Below the pieces are notes generated by a model. It was not told where the DNA came from. It ran no database searches and saw only the letters and a list, made by a program, of their open reading frames with translations. Source: Actinacidiphila fildesensis (lineage in GTDB: Bacteria > Actinomycetota > Actinomycetes > Streptomycetales > Streptomycetaceae). From it: a DNA stretch of 64,000 nucleotides. Positions 47,282-56,492 of this stretch are shown here, in pieces; within the stretch, counting starts at the first letter, position 1, and each line of letters begins with the position of its first letter. The DNA is taken from the NCBI RefSeq assembly GCF_042652185.1, contig NZ_JBHSIX010000007.1; one strand, 5' to 3'. The position numbers and the translations under genes were made by a program.

Positions 47282-48409
47282 ATGAACACCAACCTTCGGC
47301 GCGCCGCGACAGCGGTCGTGGCCACCGCCCTCGGCGCGACAGCGCTGGCCGCCTGTGGCGGCTCCGGCGACAAGGCCGACGGCTCGAAGACGGCGACGCC
47401 GTCGAAGACCGTCACCCTCGTCAGCCATGACTCCTTCGCCGCCTCGCCCGCGGTGCTGAAGGAGTTCACCAAGGAGACCGGCTACACCGTCAAGGTGCTG
47501 GCCGGCGGTGACGCGGGCGCGGCCGTGAACCAGGCGATCCTGTCGAAGGGGCACCCGCAGGGCGATGTCTTCTTCGGCGTCGACAACACGCTGCTGTCGA
47601 GGGCTCTCGACAACGACCTGTTCACGCCGTACGAGGCCAAGGGCCTGGACCAGGTCCCGGCGGCGCTGCAGCTCGACAAGGACAAGCACCGGGTCACCCC
47701 GGTCGACTCCGGCGACGTCTGCGTCAACTACGACCGCAAGTACTTCGCCGCGCACCAGCTGGCCGTGCCGGCGACCTTCGACGACCTGATCAAGCCGGAG
47801 TACAAGAACCTGCTGGTCACGGAGAACTCCGCGACGTCCTCGCCGGGCCTGGCCTTCCAGCTCGGCACGATCGCGAAGTACGGCGATGGGGGCACCTCCC
47901 AGGGCGGAGCCTCTGGGGGAGGGTGGCAGGACTACTGGAAGAAGCTCAAGGCCAACGGCGTCGAGGTCGTCGACGGCTGGGAGCAGGCGTACAACGACCG
48001 CTTCTCCGGCTCGGCCGGCGGCAAGGGCAAGGGCGACAAGCCGCTCGTCGTCTCGTACGCCTCCAGCCCGCCCGCCGAGGTGCTGGGCGTCACGCCGCAG
48101 CCGGCCCAGGGGCCGACCGGTGTAGCGACCGGTACATGCTTCCGGCAGATCGAGTTCGCCGGGCTGCTCAAGGGCGGCAAGAACGACGCGGGTGGCAAGG
48201 CGCTGCTGGACTTCCTGCTGAGCAAGACGTTCCAGCAGGACATGCCGCTGCAGATGTTCGTGAACCCGGCCCGCCAGGACGCGGCGCTGCCCGCCGAGTT
48301 CACCAAGTACGGCGTGAAGATCGACGCCCCGCCCACCGTGGCGCCCGACGAGATCGCCAAGAACCGTGACCAGTGGGTCAAGACATGGTCCTCGCTCGTC
48401 CTGAAGTAG
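47282..48409 (+). CDS. thiB: Thiamine ABC transporter substrate-binding lipoprotein
   Basis: Captures thiamine (or its phosphates) outside the cell for ThiPQ. 375 residues from the ATG at 47282; the N-terminus MNTNLRRAATAVVATALGAT is a lipoprotein signal with lipobox LAAC (Cys25). Family features include VTLVSHDSFAASPAVLKEFT, VFFGVDNTLLSRALDNDLF, VCVNYDRKYF and GVEVVDGWEQAYNDRFSG. Residues about 203-213 (Gly/Ser-rich) come from an in-frame copy of a streptomycete small repeat and have no counterpart in the family pattern. Controlled by the TPP riboswitch; thiP overlaps the 3' end. Confidence 0.93.
   Translation: MNTNLRRAATAVVATALGATALAACGGSGDKADGSKTATPSKTVTLVSHDSFAASPAVLKEFTKETGYTVKVLAGGDAGAAVNQAILSKGHPQGDVFFGVDNTLLSRALDNDLFTPYEAKGLDQVPAALQLDKDKHRVTPVDSGDVCVNYDRKYFAAHQLAVPATFDDLIKPEYKNLLVTENSATSSPGLAFQLGTIAKYGDGGTSQGGASGGGWQDYWKKLKANGVEVVDGWEQAYNDRFSGSAGGKGKGDKPLVVSYASSPPAEVLGVTPQPAQGPTGVATGTCFRQIEFAGLLKGGKNDAGGKALLDFLLSKTFQQDMPLQMFVNPARQDAALPAEFTKYGVKIDAPPTVAPDEIAKNRDQWVKTWSSLVLK
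47887..47921 (+). repeat. Small palindromic Streptomyces repeat inside thiB (copy A)
   Basis: Begins TGGGGGCACCTCCCAG and ends CTGGGGGAG with an imperfect hairpin between. The second copy lies at 60000-60030 on the minus strand. The insertion keeps the thiB frame, encoding a GTSQGGASGG-type linker. Confidence 0.8.
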
Positions 48410-50118
48410 GGACTCCCGAAGCGGCTCCCGGGGAGCCGCGCCGCGGGACTCCGGCGAGGAGCCCGCGGCGCGCCCCGCGGGCCGCCGCGGTGCGGCTCGG
48501 TCTGATGGCGGTGCCCACCGCGTTCTTCGCGGTCTTCTTCGCCTACCCGGTGGCCGCCATCGTCACCCGGGGGCTGCGCGAGGGCGGCCGGTGGCGGTTC
48601 GGCCGGATCGGCGAGGTGCTGACCGACCCGGAGATCCTGCGGGTGCTGTGGTTCACCGCCTGGCAGGCGGTCGTCTCGACCGGGCTGACGCTGCTGGTCG
48701 CACTCCCGGCGGCGTATGTCTTCGCCCGCTTCGAGTTCCCGGGCAAGCGGCTGCTGCGGGCGGTGGTGGCGGTGCCGTTCGTGCTGCCCACGGTCGTGGT
48801 CGGCTCGGCGTTCCTGGCGCTGCTGGGCCGCGGCGGCATGCTCGACGACCTGTGGGGCGTCCGGCTGGACACCACCGTGTGGGCGATCCTGCTCGCTCAC
48901 GTCTTCTTCAACTTCGGCGTCGTCGTCCGGTCCGTCGGCGGTCTGTGGTCGCAGCTCGACCCGCGCCAGGAGGAGGCCGCCCGGGTCCTGGGCGCCGGCC
49001 GCTTCGAGGCCTGGCGCCGGGTGACGCTGCCGGCGCTGGGACCGGCCGTGGCCGCCGCCGCGCTGATGGTCTTCCTCTTCACCTTCACGTCCTTCGGCGT
49101 GATCCAGATCCTCGGCGGGCCGAAGTACTCCACGCTGGAAGTGGAGATCTACCAGCAGACCGCGCAGTTCCTCGACCTGCCGACGGCCGCCGTCCTCACC
49201 CTCGTGCAGTTCGCGGCGGTCGCCACGATCCTCGCGCTGCACGCGTGGACGGTGCGCCGCCGGGAGAGCACGCTCAAGCTCGTCGACGCCGCGCACACCT
49301 CGCGGCGCCCGCGCGGCGCCGCCCAATGGGCGCTGCTGTGGGCGGTGCTGGCCGTCATCGTGCTGCTGATCCTGGTGCCGCTCGGCGTCCTGGTGGCGCG
49401 TTCGCTGGACGGGCCCGACGGCTACGGCCTCACCTTCTACCGGGCGCTGCTCTCGGTCCCGGAGACCGGCGGCACCTTCGTCGTCGCGCCCATCGAGGCG
49501 GTCTGGAACTCCCTGCAGTACGCGGCGGTGGCCACGCTCATCGCGCTGCTGGTGGGCGGCCTCGCCGCCGCCGCGCTGACCCGGCGCGCGGGCAGGCTGG
49601 TGCGGGGCTTCGACGCGCTGCTGATGCTGCCGCTGGGCACCTCGGCGGTGACCGTCGGCTTCGGCTTCCTCATCACCCTCGACGAGCCCCCGCTGGATCT
49701 GCGGTCGACGTGGCTGCTGGTGCCGCTGGCGCAGGCGCTGGTCGGTGTGCCGTTCGTGGTCCGCACGATGCTGCCCGTGCTGCGCGCGGTCGACGAACGG
49801 CTGCGGGAGGCGGCAGCGGTGCTGGGCGCCTCGCCGTGGCGCGCCTGGCGCGAGGTGGACCTGCCGCTGGTGCGGCGCGCGCTGCTGATCGCGGCGGGCT
49901 TCGCGTTCGCCGTCTCGCTCGGCGAGTTCGGCGCGACCGTCTTCATCGCGCGGCCCGACAACCCGACCCTGCCGGTGGCGGTGGCCCGGCTCCTCGGGCG
50001 TGCCGGGGAGCTCAACTACGGGCAGGCGATGGCCCTGAGCACCGTTCTGATGCTGGTGTGCGCGGGCGCGCTGCTGGCACTGGAGCGGCTGCGCACCGAC
50101 CGTTCAGGAGAGTTCTAG
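48385..50118 (+). CDS. thiP: Thiamine ABC transporter permease
   Basis: 577 residues, the fused two-lobe permease typical of ThiP. I chose the ATG at 48385, inside thiB (25-base overlap); a GTG 12 bases earlier is possible. About twelve membrane spans; each half has a binding-protein-dependent transport loop that docks on the ATPase (EEAARVLGAGRFEAWRRVTL and REAAAVLGASPWRAWREVDL). The linkage with thiB and thiQ and the upstream riboswitch give the substrate. Confidence 0.93.
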   Translation: MVLARPEVGTPEAAPGEPRRGTPARSPRRAPRAAAVRLGLMAVPTAFFAVFFAYPVAAIVTRGLREGGRWRFGRIGEVLTDPEILRVLWFTAWQAVVSTGLTLLVALPAAYVFARFEFPGKRLLRAVVAVPFVLPTVVVGSAFLALLGRGGMLDDLWGVRLDTTVWAILLAHVFFNFGVVVRSVGGLWSQLDPRQEEAARVLGAGRFEAWRRVTLPALGPAVAAAALMVFLFTFTSFGVIQILGGPKYSTLEVEIYQQTAQFLDLPTAAVLTLVQFAAVATILALHAWTVRRRESTLKLVDAAHTSRRPRGAAQWALLWAVLAVIVLLILVPLGVLVARSLDGPDGYGLTFYRALLSVPETGGTFVVAPIEAVWNSLQYAAVATLIALLVGGLAAAALTRRAGRLVRGFDALLMLPLGTSAVTVGFGFLITLDEPPLDLRSTWLLVPLAQALVGVPFVVRTMLPVLRAVDERLREAAAVLGASPWRAWREVDLPLVRRALLIAAGFAFAVSLGEFGATVFIARPDNPTLPVAVARLLGRAGELNYGQAMALSTVLMLVCAGALLALERLRTDRSGEF

Positions 50119-51183
50119 ATGACGCAGTCCTCCACTCCGCTGCTGCGGCTCGACGGTGTGACGGTCCGCTTCGGGGAGCGCGCGGCGCTCGACGCCGTGG
50201 ACCTGGAGGTCGTCGCGCACGAGACGGTGTGCGTCCTGGGCCCCAGCGGCAGCGGCAAGTCCACCCTGCTGCGGGCGGTGGCCGGGCTGCAGGCGGTGGA
50301 CGCCGGCCGGGTGCTGCTGGACGGCCGTGACCAGGCGGGCGTTCCCACCCACCGGCGCGGTCTCGGCCTGATGTTCCAGGACCACCAGCTGTTCCCGCAG
50401 CGGGACGTCGGCGGCAACGTCGCCTTCGGACTGCGGATGCGGGGGACCCGGCGCGACGAGGTGGACCGCACGGTCGCCGGACTGCTCGACATGGTGGGCC
50501 TGCCGGGTGCGCAGCGGCGGGCCATCGCCGCGCTGTCCGGCGGGGAGCAGCAGCGCGTCGCGCTGGCGCGCGCGCTGGCCCCCGAGCCGAAGCTGCTGAT
50601 GCTGGACGAGCCGCTCGGCCAGCTCGACCGCGGGCTGCGCGAGCGGCTCGTCGTCGAACTGCGCCAGCTGTTCGGCCGGCTCGGCACGACGGTGCTGGCC
50701 GTCACCCACGACCAGGGCGAGGCGTTCGCGCTCGCCGACCGGGTCGTGGTCATGCGCGACGGTCTGATCGCGCAGACCGGCACCCCGCTGGAGGTGTGGC
50801 AGCGGCCCGCCTCCGAGTTCGTCGCCCGCTTCCTCGGCTTCGACAACGTCGTCGAGGCGACCGTGCACGGCGAGGCGGCCGACACCCCCTGGGGCAAGGT
50901 GCCGGTGCAGCCCGGCGCGCCCCAGGGGCCGTGCCGGCTGCTGGTCCGCCCCGCCGGGGTGCGGCTGACCGGCGTCCGCGACGGGCTGCCCTGCACGGTG
51001 ACGGCCAGGACGTTCCGCGGCGACCTGGTCACCCTGCTGCTGCGCCCGGCGGACGGGCCGCCGCTGGAGGCGGCCTGCTCGCTGCGGGACGCCCCGGAGG
51101 CCGGTACCGAGGTGGGTGTCACCTTCACCGCTCAGGACGTCGTGGTCCTCAGCGTCCAGCCGGGCTCATCGACCGGTAACTGA
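50119..51183 (+). CDS. thiQ: Thiamine ABC transporter ATPase
   Basis: 354 residues, starting directly at the thiP stop. Walker A GPSGSGKSTLL near 38, signature LSGGEQQRVALARAL, Walker B LLMLDEPLGQLD, H-loop VTHDQGEAFALADR. A C-terminal TOBE-like regulatory region (LLVRPAGVRLTGVRDGLPCT) is more typical of the molybdate/iron/sulfate importers, so specificity rests on the operon and riboswitch. Its 3' end overlaps the convergent LOG-family gene by 18 bases. Confidence 0.93.
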   Translation: MTQSSTPLLRLDGVTVRFGERAALDAVDLEVVAHETVCVLGPSGSGKSTLLRAVAGLQAVDAGRVLLDGRDQAGVPTHRRGLGLMFQDHQLFPQRDVGGNVAFGLRMRGTRRDEVDRTVAGLLDMVGLPGAQRRAIAALSGGEQQRVALARALAPEPKLLMLDEPLGQLDRGLRERLVVELRQLFGRLGTTVLAVTHDQGEAFALADRVVVMRDGLIAQTGTPLEVWQRPASEFVARFLGFDNVVEATVHGEAADTPWGKVPVQPGAPQGPCRLLVRPAGVRLTGVRDGLPCTVTARTFRGDLVTLLLRPADGPPLEAACSLRDAPEAGTEVGVTFTAQDVVVLSVQPGSSTGN

Positions 51184-52299
51184 CGCGGTGAGCCGGGCCA
51201 GCGCCTCCGGCGCCTCGTCGACGGAGTCGACCAGGGCGATACGGGCAGCCATCGGGCGGTCCTTCGCCAGTGCTTCGAGCAGTGGCCAGGTGGGCAGGTC
51301 ACGGGTCCAGTGCTCGCGGTTCACCAGCACCATCGGGGTCGGGACGCCCCGGGACTCGTAGTAGTTCGGCGTAGCGTTGTCGAAGATCTCCTGGACGGTG
51401 CCGGCCGCGCCCGGCAGGAAGATCACGCCGGCGGTGCAACGCGCCAGCAGACCGTCCTCGCGGACCGCGTTGGCGAAGTACTTGGCGATGTGCGAGGCGA
51501 ACGCGTTCGGCGGCTCGTGCCCGTAGAACCAGGTGGGGATGCCGACGGACGCGCCGCCGTCCGGCCAGCGCTCCCGGACGGCGAACGCGGCCGACGCCCA
51601 GTCGCCGATCGACGGGGTGAACAACGGCGCCTTCGCCACGATCCGCAGCGCCTCGCCGAGCACCTCGTCCCCGAACGGGGCCGTGTAGGCACCCAGGTTC
51701 GCCGCCTCCATGGCGCCCGGGCCGCCCCCGGTGGCGACGGTCAGTCCCGAGCGGGCGAGCGTCCGGCCGAGGAGGGCGGCGCCCGCGTACGCGTCCTTGC
51801 CGCGCGCCATCGCGTGGCCGCCCATGACACCGACCACCCGTTCACCGGTGAGCAGTTCGTCGAGCGCGTCCGAGACGGCGTCGTCGTGGATGCTGCGCAG
51901 CATCGACGCGAGTATGTCGCCGCCGGCCCTGGTCCGCTGGAACCACTCGTAGGCGCGGGCGTCCGGAGTCGTTTCGTACCCGGCGGGCAGCCCTTCGTAG
52001 AGCGCTTCGGGGGTGTACAGCGTGCCCCGGTACGGATCGAACGGAAGGTACGGGACCGGCGGGAACACCATCGCCCCGCACGCCCGGACATGTGCGAGCG
52101 CAGCGGGCTCCATGGGGCAGCCCAGGAACACCGCCCCCACCGGGTCCAGGGCCAGCAGCGCGGCCGTACGGTCCGTCAGATCGACGGCCTGCAGCCGGTA
52201 TCCGGCGAGCGAACCGGTGGCGGCCACCCGGTCGAACTCCGCGGGCGATTCGATCTCGTGGTCAGGGGCGCCGCTCTGCGGCGTGGAGTCGGTCAGCAC
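51166..52299 (-). CDS. LOG-family Rossmann-fold protein
   Basis: 377 residues, longer than the usual 180-220 of LOG (cytokinin riboside monophosphate phosphoribohydrolase) proteins because of a 145-residue N-terminal region. Core motifs: GVMGGHAMARGKDAYAGAAL, TGGGPGAMEAANLGAY, and PGAAGTVQEIFDNA in place of the consensus PGGxGTxxE. Active LOG enzymes release adenine from AMP; the Gly-to-Ala change in the catalytic loop leaves activity open. Converges on thiQ with an 18-base overlap. Confidence 0.85.
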   Translation of the reverse strand: MLTDSTPQSGAPDHEIESPAEFDRVAATGSLAGYRLQAVDLTDRTAALLALDPVGAVFLGCPMEPAALAHVRACGAMVFPPVPYLPFDPYRGTLYTPEALYEGLPAGYETTPDARAYEWFQRTRAGGDILASMLRSIHDDAVSDALDELLTGERVVGVMGGHAMARGKDAYAGAALLGRTLARSGLTVATGGGPGAMEAANLGAYTAPFGDEVLGEALRIVAKAPLFTPSIGDWASAAFAVRERWPDGGASVGIPTWFYGHEPPNAFASHIAKYFANAVREDGLLARCTAGVIFLPGAAGTVQEIFDNATPNYYESRGVPTPMVLVNREHWTRDLPTWPLLEALAKDRPMAARIALVDSVDEAPEALARLTASVTGR

Positions 52300-52339
52300 C
52301 GCTGCACCCTAGCGGCAGGCACCGAACGCGCGACACGGT

Positions 52340-53500
52340 CTAGACCGCCAGCGGGGACGCCGCGAGTTGCGCGATGAGGACGGTCAGCGGGATGACGACC
52401 ACCAGCACCACCGCACAGCGCAGTCCGGCGGCGGCGCGCAGCAGGCTCGCGGGGACGCCGAGCTGGACGAGGGCGGCGGTGGAGTGCTCGCGGGTGCGGC
52501 GGGCTTCGAGCGCGGCGGTGAGCACGGTCCCGAGCGCGCAGATCGTGATCAGGGCGGCGGCGAGGCCGGTGAGCGGGCCGAGTTCGCGGTCGCCGGTGCC
52601 GTAGAGCTCCAGGGCGGCCAGCGCCCCGGCCGTGACGGCGCACAGTACGCCGACCGGGCGGCCGATCCGGGGCGACTCCTCCTGGAGGGTGCGGCCCGCG
52701 AGCAGCCGCAGGGCGCCAGGGCGGTGGAGGGCCAGCAGACGTCCGCAGGCGTGGACGAGGCCGGGACCGGCCAGGACCATGCCGGCCGCGGTCAGCGCCC
52801 AGCCGGCCAGCACGGTGGGGGCGGCGCTGCCGAGGCCGCCGGGCAGCGGCAGCAGGTCCGTCGCGGTCGAGCGGCTCAGGTTGTCGGCGGTCACCTCGAT
52901 GGCGAGACCGATGGCGGTGAGCGCGGCGCCCCACGGCAGGCCGGCGGGGGCGGTCACCGCGGAGAGGGTGCCCGGGTCCTCCGCGTCGGCCGACGCCGGA
53001 GCCGAGGGGGCGGCCCGGCGCGGCCACAGGCTGGCGGCGCTGGCCGCCGCGGCGAGCAGCGGTACGGCGGCGAGCAGCGTCAGCGCGCCCGCGACGGGCA
53101 GCGGACGGTCCGAGCCGAACGCGTCGGGGGCCGTTCCGCCGCGCACCTCAAGGAAGACCAGCAGGGCGACGACACTGCCCAGCGCGCACGACAGTGCGGT
53201 GGTCGCGGCGGCCAGCAGCGGCACCCCGCCGCGGCCGAGACCGGCCGCGGCGAGCCCGGAGTGCAGCCGTCCGCTGGGCTCGGACCGGGAGACGGCCACC
53301 GAGAGCTGCAGGGCGGCGGCGAACGGGACCACGCACCAGGCGAGCCGGGCGCCGGCCGCCGACGGGTTCCCGGGGTGCCCCATGGCGTAGCCGAGCGCGG
53401 CCAGCAGCAGAAAGCCGGTACCCGCGGACGTGGCGGCGACCAGCAGCCGGCGGAGCAGGACCGTGGGGGCGGATCCGCGGGCTACACGGAGGCTGAGCAC
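52340..53500 (-). CDS. ABC transporter permease-like integral membrane protein
   Basis: 386 residues from the GTG at 53500 (VLSLRVARGSAPTVLLRRLL); sequence upstream in this frame is a shadow of the ATPase gene. About eight to ten membrane spans (SAGTGFLLLAALGYAMG, WCVVPFAAALQLSVAVS, LAAALITICALGTVLTAALE, CAVVLVVVIPLTVLIAQLAA). The start overlaps the ATPase stop by 19 bases. The layout (one ATPase plus one many-span FtsX-like permease) fits an exporter or lipoprotein-release type system; substrate unknown. Confidence 0.8.
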   Translation of the reverse strand: MLSLRVARGSAPTVLLRRLLVAATSAGTGFLLLAALGYAMGHPGNPSAAGARLAWCVVPFAAALQLSVAVSRSEPSGRLHSGLAAAGLGRGGVPLLAAATTALSCALGSVVALLVFLEVRGGTAPDAFGSDRPLPVAGALTLLAAVPLLAAAASAASLWPRRAAPSAPASADAEDPGTLSAVTAPAGLPWGAALTAIGLAIEVTADNLSRSTATDLLPLPGGLGSAAPTVLAGWALTAAGMVLAGPGLVHACGRLLALHRPGALRLLAGRTLQEESPRIGRPVGVLCAVTAGALAALELYGTGDRELGPLTGLAAALITICALGTVLTAALEARRTREHSTAALVQLGVPASLLRAAAGLRCAVVLVVVIPLTVLIAQLAASPLAV

Positions 53501-54210
53501 GACGCGGCACCCTCCCGGTCCTGGGCGGGCATGGCGGCCGCCGGCCGCCCGTCGACCAGGGTGATGACCCGGTCGGCCACGGCGGCGACCTCGGGATCGA
53601 TGGTGGCGAGCACCACGGTGATGCCGTGCGAACGCGCGGCGCTGGTCAGCATCCGCAGGACCTGGGCGCGGTCCGCGCGGTGCAGCGGCGCGGTGGGCTC
53701 GTCGGCGAAGACGATTTCGGGGAGGGTGACCAGGGCGCGGGCGATGGCCACCCGCTGGCGCTGCGCCTGGAGCAGTTCTGCGGGCCGTTTGCGGGCCACC
53801 GAGCCGACGTCGAGGCGGTCCAGCCACTCCTGTGCGGTGGTCTTGGCCGTGCGGTGCGGAATGCCGCAGAGCAGCAGCGGCAGGGCGGCGTTCTCCCGGG
53901 CGGTGAGTTCCGGCAGCAGCTGCGGGGTGCCGCCGATCCAGCCGAAGCGGTCGCGGCGCAGCCGCTCGCGCGCGGCCAGCGGGAGGGTGTGCACCGGTGC
54001 GCTGTTGAACCACACCTCGCCCTGGTCGGGCAGCAACTGCCCGGCCAGGCAGCGCAGCAGGGTCGTCTTGCCGGAGCCGCGCGGTCCCAGCAGGCCGAGG
54101 ATCTCGCCCTCGCGCACACCCAGCGAGACGCCGAGCAGCGCGGGAGAGCCCTGGAAGGAGTGGCGCAGGGCGCGGGCCCAGAGCACATCGTTGTCGGGCG
54201 GGGCCACCAT
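53482..54210 (-). CDS. ABC transporter ATP-binding protein with degenerate signature motif
   Basis: 242 residues of the LolD/MacB-like ATPase type. Walker A GPRGSGKTTLL near 42-52, Q-loop region GGTPQLLPELTARENAALPL, Walker B IVFADEPTAPL. The ABC signature, normally LSGGQQQR, reads LLQAQRQRVAIARAL, and the H-loop position in VVLATIDPEVA lacks the usual histidine. Both changes predict weak ATP hydrolysis. Operon partner is the permease downstream. The opposite frames are empty. Confidence 0.88.
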   Translation of the reverse strand: MVAPPDNDVLWARALRHSFQGSPALLGVSLGVREGEILGLLGPRGSGKTTLLRCLAGQLLPDQGEVWFNSAPVHTLPLAARERLRRDRFGWIGGTPQLLPELTARENAALPLLLCGIPHRTAKTTAQEWLDRLDVGSVARKRPAELLQAQRQRVAIARALVTLPEIVFADEPTAPLHRADRAQVLRMLTSAARSHGITVVLATIDPEVAAVADRVITLVDGRPAAAMPAQDREGAASCSASV

Positions 54211-54386
54211 TGCCGATTACCTCCGCGAGTCGTTCCCCCTGGCTCGGTCAACGAATGCGGGGGAGACCGGTCACTGCGTTGGCAGGCTAAGGATTTCCCG
54301 GACCCGATCGGGTGAGCCACGGCGCCGGGGTCGCCCGAACGGCCGCATATGACGTCTCGTCCCAGGAGCTGACCCCGGAAACGCGG

Positions 54387-54429
54387 CGGCGCGCCGGGCG
54401 GACCCCCGTAGGGGCCGCCCGGCGCGCCG
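54387..54429 (-). terminator. Terminator after the aminotransferase gene
   Basis: A 15-bp perfect stem, one mismatch, four further pairs and a CGTA loop (54387-54406 with 54411-54429 plus one), located 22 bases after the aminotransferase stop. Confidence 0.8.
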
Positions 54430-54450
54430 GGGTGGATCACCGCGAAGCGG

Positions 54451-55812
54451 TCAGAGCTTGGTCCACGCCTCGGTGAGGACGGCGCGGAGGATGCCCTCGA
54501 TCTCGTCGAAGGTCTCCTGGGTGGAGATCAGCGGCGGAGCGAGCTGGACGACCGGGTCGCCCCGGTCGTCGGCCCGGCAGTACAGACCGTTCTCGAAGAG
54601 CGCCTTCGACAGGAAGCCGTACAGGACGCGCTCGGTCTCCTCGTCCGTGAAGGACTCCTTGGTGACCTTGTCCTTGACGAGCTCGATGCCGTAGAAGAAG
54701 CCGTTGCCGCGGACGTCGCCGACGATCGGCAGGTCGTGCAGCTTCTTCAGCGTGTTGAAGAACGCGTCCTCGTTGTCGAGCACGTGCTGGTTGAGGCCCT
54801 CGCGCTCGAAGATGTCGAGGTTCGCGATGCCGACCGCCGCGGAGACCGGGTGCCCGCCGAACGTGTAGCCGTGCAGGAAGGTGTTGTCACCCTTGTAGAA
54901 CGGCTCGGCCAGCTTGTCGGAGATGATGCAGGCGCCGATCGGGGAGTAGCCCGAGGTCATGCCCTTGGCGCAGGTGATCATGTCCGGGATGTAGTCGAAC
55001 TTGTCGCACGCGAACATGGTGCCGAGGCGGCCGAAGGCGCAGATGACCTCGTCGGAGACGAGCAGCACGTTGTACTTGTCGCAGATCTCGCGGACCCGCT
55101 GGAAGTACCCGGGCGGCGGCGGGAAGCAGCCGCCGGCGTTCTGCACCGGCTCCAGGAAGACACAGGCGACGGTCTCCGGGCCCTCGAACAGGATCTCCTG
55201 CTCGATCTGGTCGGCGCAGTACCGGCCGTAGGCCTCCGGGTCGTCGCCGAAGATCGGGGAGCGGTAGATGTTGGTGTTGACCACCTTGTGCGCACCGGGG
55301 ACCAGCGGCTCGAAGGGAGCCTTGAGGGCCGGCAGGCCGGTGATCGACAGGGCGCCCTGCGGGGTGCCGTGGTAGGCGACCGCGCGGGAGATGACCTTGT
55401 ACTTGGTCGGCTCACCCGTGAGCTTGAAGTACTGCTTGGCGAGCTTCCAGGCGGTCTCGACCGCCTCACCGCCACCGGTGGTGAAGAAGACCTTGTTCAG
55501 GTCGCCGGGGGCGTAGTTCGCCAGCCGCTCGGCCAGTTCCACGGCCTTGGGGTGGGCGTACGACCAGATGGGGAAGAAGGCCAGTTCCTGGGCCTGCTTG
55601 TACGCGGTCTCGGCGAGCTCGTGGCGGCCGTGACCGGCGTTGACCACGAACAGCCCGGAGAGGCCGTCGAGGTACTTCTTGCCCTTGTCGTCGTAGATGT
55701 ACGTGCCCTCGCCGCGCACGATGGTCGGCACAGGGGCGTTCTCGTACGACGACATGCGGGTGAAGTGCATCCACAGGTGGTCGTACGCGGTCTTCGAGAG
55801 GTCCGCGTTCAT
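54451..55812 (-). CDS. Class III aminotransferase (polyamine/omega-amino acid type)
   Basis: 453 residues of the class III PLP aminotransferase family. The PLP lysine lies in TCAKGMTSGYSPIGA (near residue 283); VACVFLEPVQNAGGCFPPPP and LLVSDEVICAFGRLG are the cofactor-binding blocks. Its neighbours (Lrp regulator, gamma-aminobutyraldehyde-type dehydrogenase, polyamine-binding lipoprotein) indicate a putrescine/spermidine or omega-amino acid:pyruvate transaminase in polyamine catabolism. The Lrp gene lies two bases upstream on the same strand, so they share a transcript. Confidence 0.9.
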   Translation of the reverse strand: MNADLSKTAYDHLWMHFTRMSSYENAPVPTIVRGEGTYIYDDKGKKYLDGLSGLFVVNAGHGRHELAETAYKQAQELAFFPIWSYAHPKAVELAERLANYAPGDLNKVFFTTGGGEAVETAWKLAKQYFKLTGEPTKYKVISRAVAYHGTPQGALSITGLPALKAPFEPLVPGAHKVVNTNIYRSPIFGDDPEAYGRYCADQIEQEILFEGPETVACVFLEPVQNAGGCFPPPPGYFQRVREICDKYNVLLVSDEVICAFGRLGTMFACDKFDYIPDMITCAKGMTSGYSPIGACIISDKLAEPFYKGDNTFLHGYTFGGHPVSAAVGIANLDIFEREGLNQHVLDNEDAFFNTLKKLHDLPIVGDVRGNGFFYGIELVKDKVTKESFTDEETERVLYGFLSKALFENGLYCRADDRGDPVVQLAPPLISTQETFDEIEGILRAVLTEAWTKL

Positions 55813-55814
55813 GG

Positions 55815-56312
55815 CTATCTGGTTCCCCAGGTGTAGGTCTGCTTCCGGAGCTTCAGGTAAACGAAACTCTCGGTGGTCCGCACGCCGGGCAGGGCGCGGA
55901 TCCGCTTGTTGATCATTTCCAGCAGGTGGTCGTCGTCCTCGCAGACGATCTCGATCAGCAGATCGAAGGAACCCGCCGTGATGACGACGTACTCGACCTC
56001 GCCCATCTCGGCGAGGGCGTCGGCGACCGGTTCTATGTCGCCCTCGACGTTGATGCCGACCATCGCCTGCCGCCGGAATCCGACGGTGAGCGGGTCGGTC
56101 ACGGCGACGATCTGCATGACCCCCTGGTCCTGCAGTTTCTGGACGCGCTGCCGTACGGCCGCCTCGGAGAGGCCTACGGCCTTGCCGATCGCGGCGTAGG
56201 GCCTGCGCCCGTCCTCCTGGAGCTGCTCGATGATCGCCTTGGAGACGGAGTCGAGCACTCCGGAGCCGGTGGTGCTCTTCGGATCCGTACTACGAGTGGC
56301 CACGAGTCCCAC
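55815..56312 (-). CDS. Lrp/AsnC family transcriptional regulator
   Basis: 165 residues. Winged helix-turn-helix IIEQLQEDGRRPYAAIGKAV, GLSEAAVRQRVQKLQDQGVM (about 27-66), then the RAM ligand-binding domain (EVEYVVITAGSFDLLIEIVC). It is co-transcribed with the aminotransferase and divergent from the aldehyde dehydrogenase gene, with 180 bases between starts, so it probably controls both in response to an amine or amino acid. Confidence 0.92.
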   Translation of the reverse strand: MGLVATRSTDPKSTTGSGVLDSVSKAIIEQLQEDGRRPYAAIGKAVGLSEAAVRQRVQKLQDQGVMQIVAVTDPLTVGFRRQAMVGINVEGDIEPVADALAEMGEVEYVVITAGSFDLLIEIVCEDDDHLLEMINKRIRALPGVRTTESFVYLKLRKQTYTWGTR

Positions 56313-56492
56313 TGTGCAGGAGAGGTCGACGGTCCCGCAACCCCTGAACGATGAAATTCGTGGTTCTGGTGCTCGAATCTCACTGATTCCATCGTTCTGG
56401 GGATCCGGGTATGTCGAACACGGCAGTGATGCGACTAGGCTCGATTACTCTGGAAGCGTCTCACCCATCGGACACAGGACAGGAGAGGTGCA

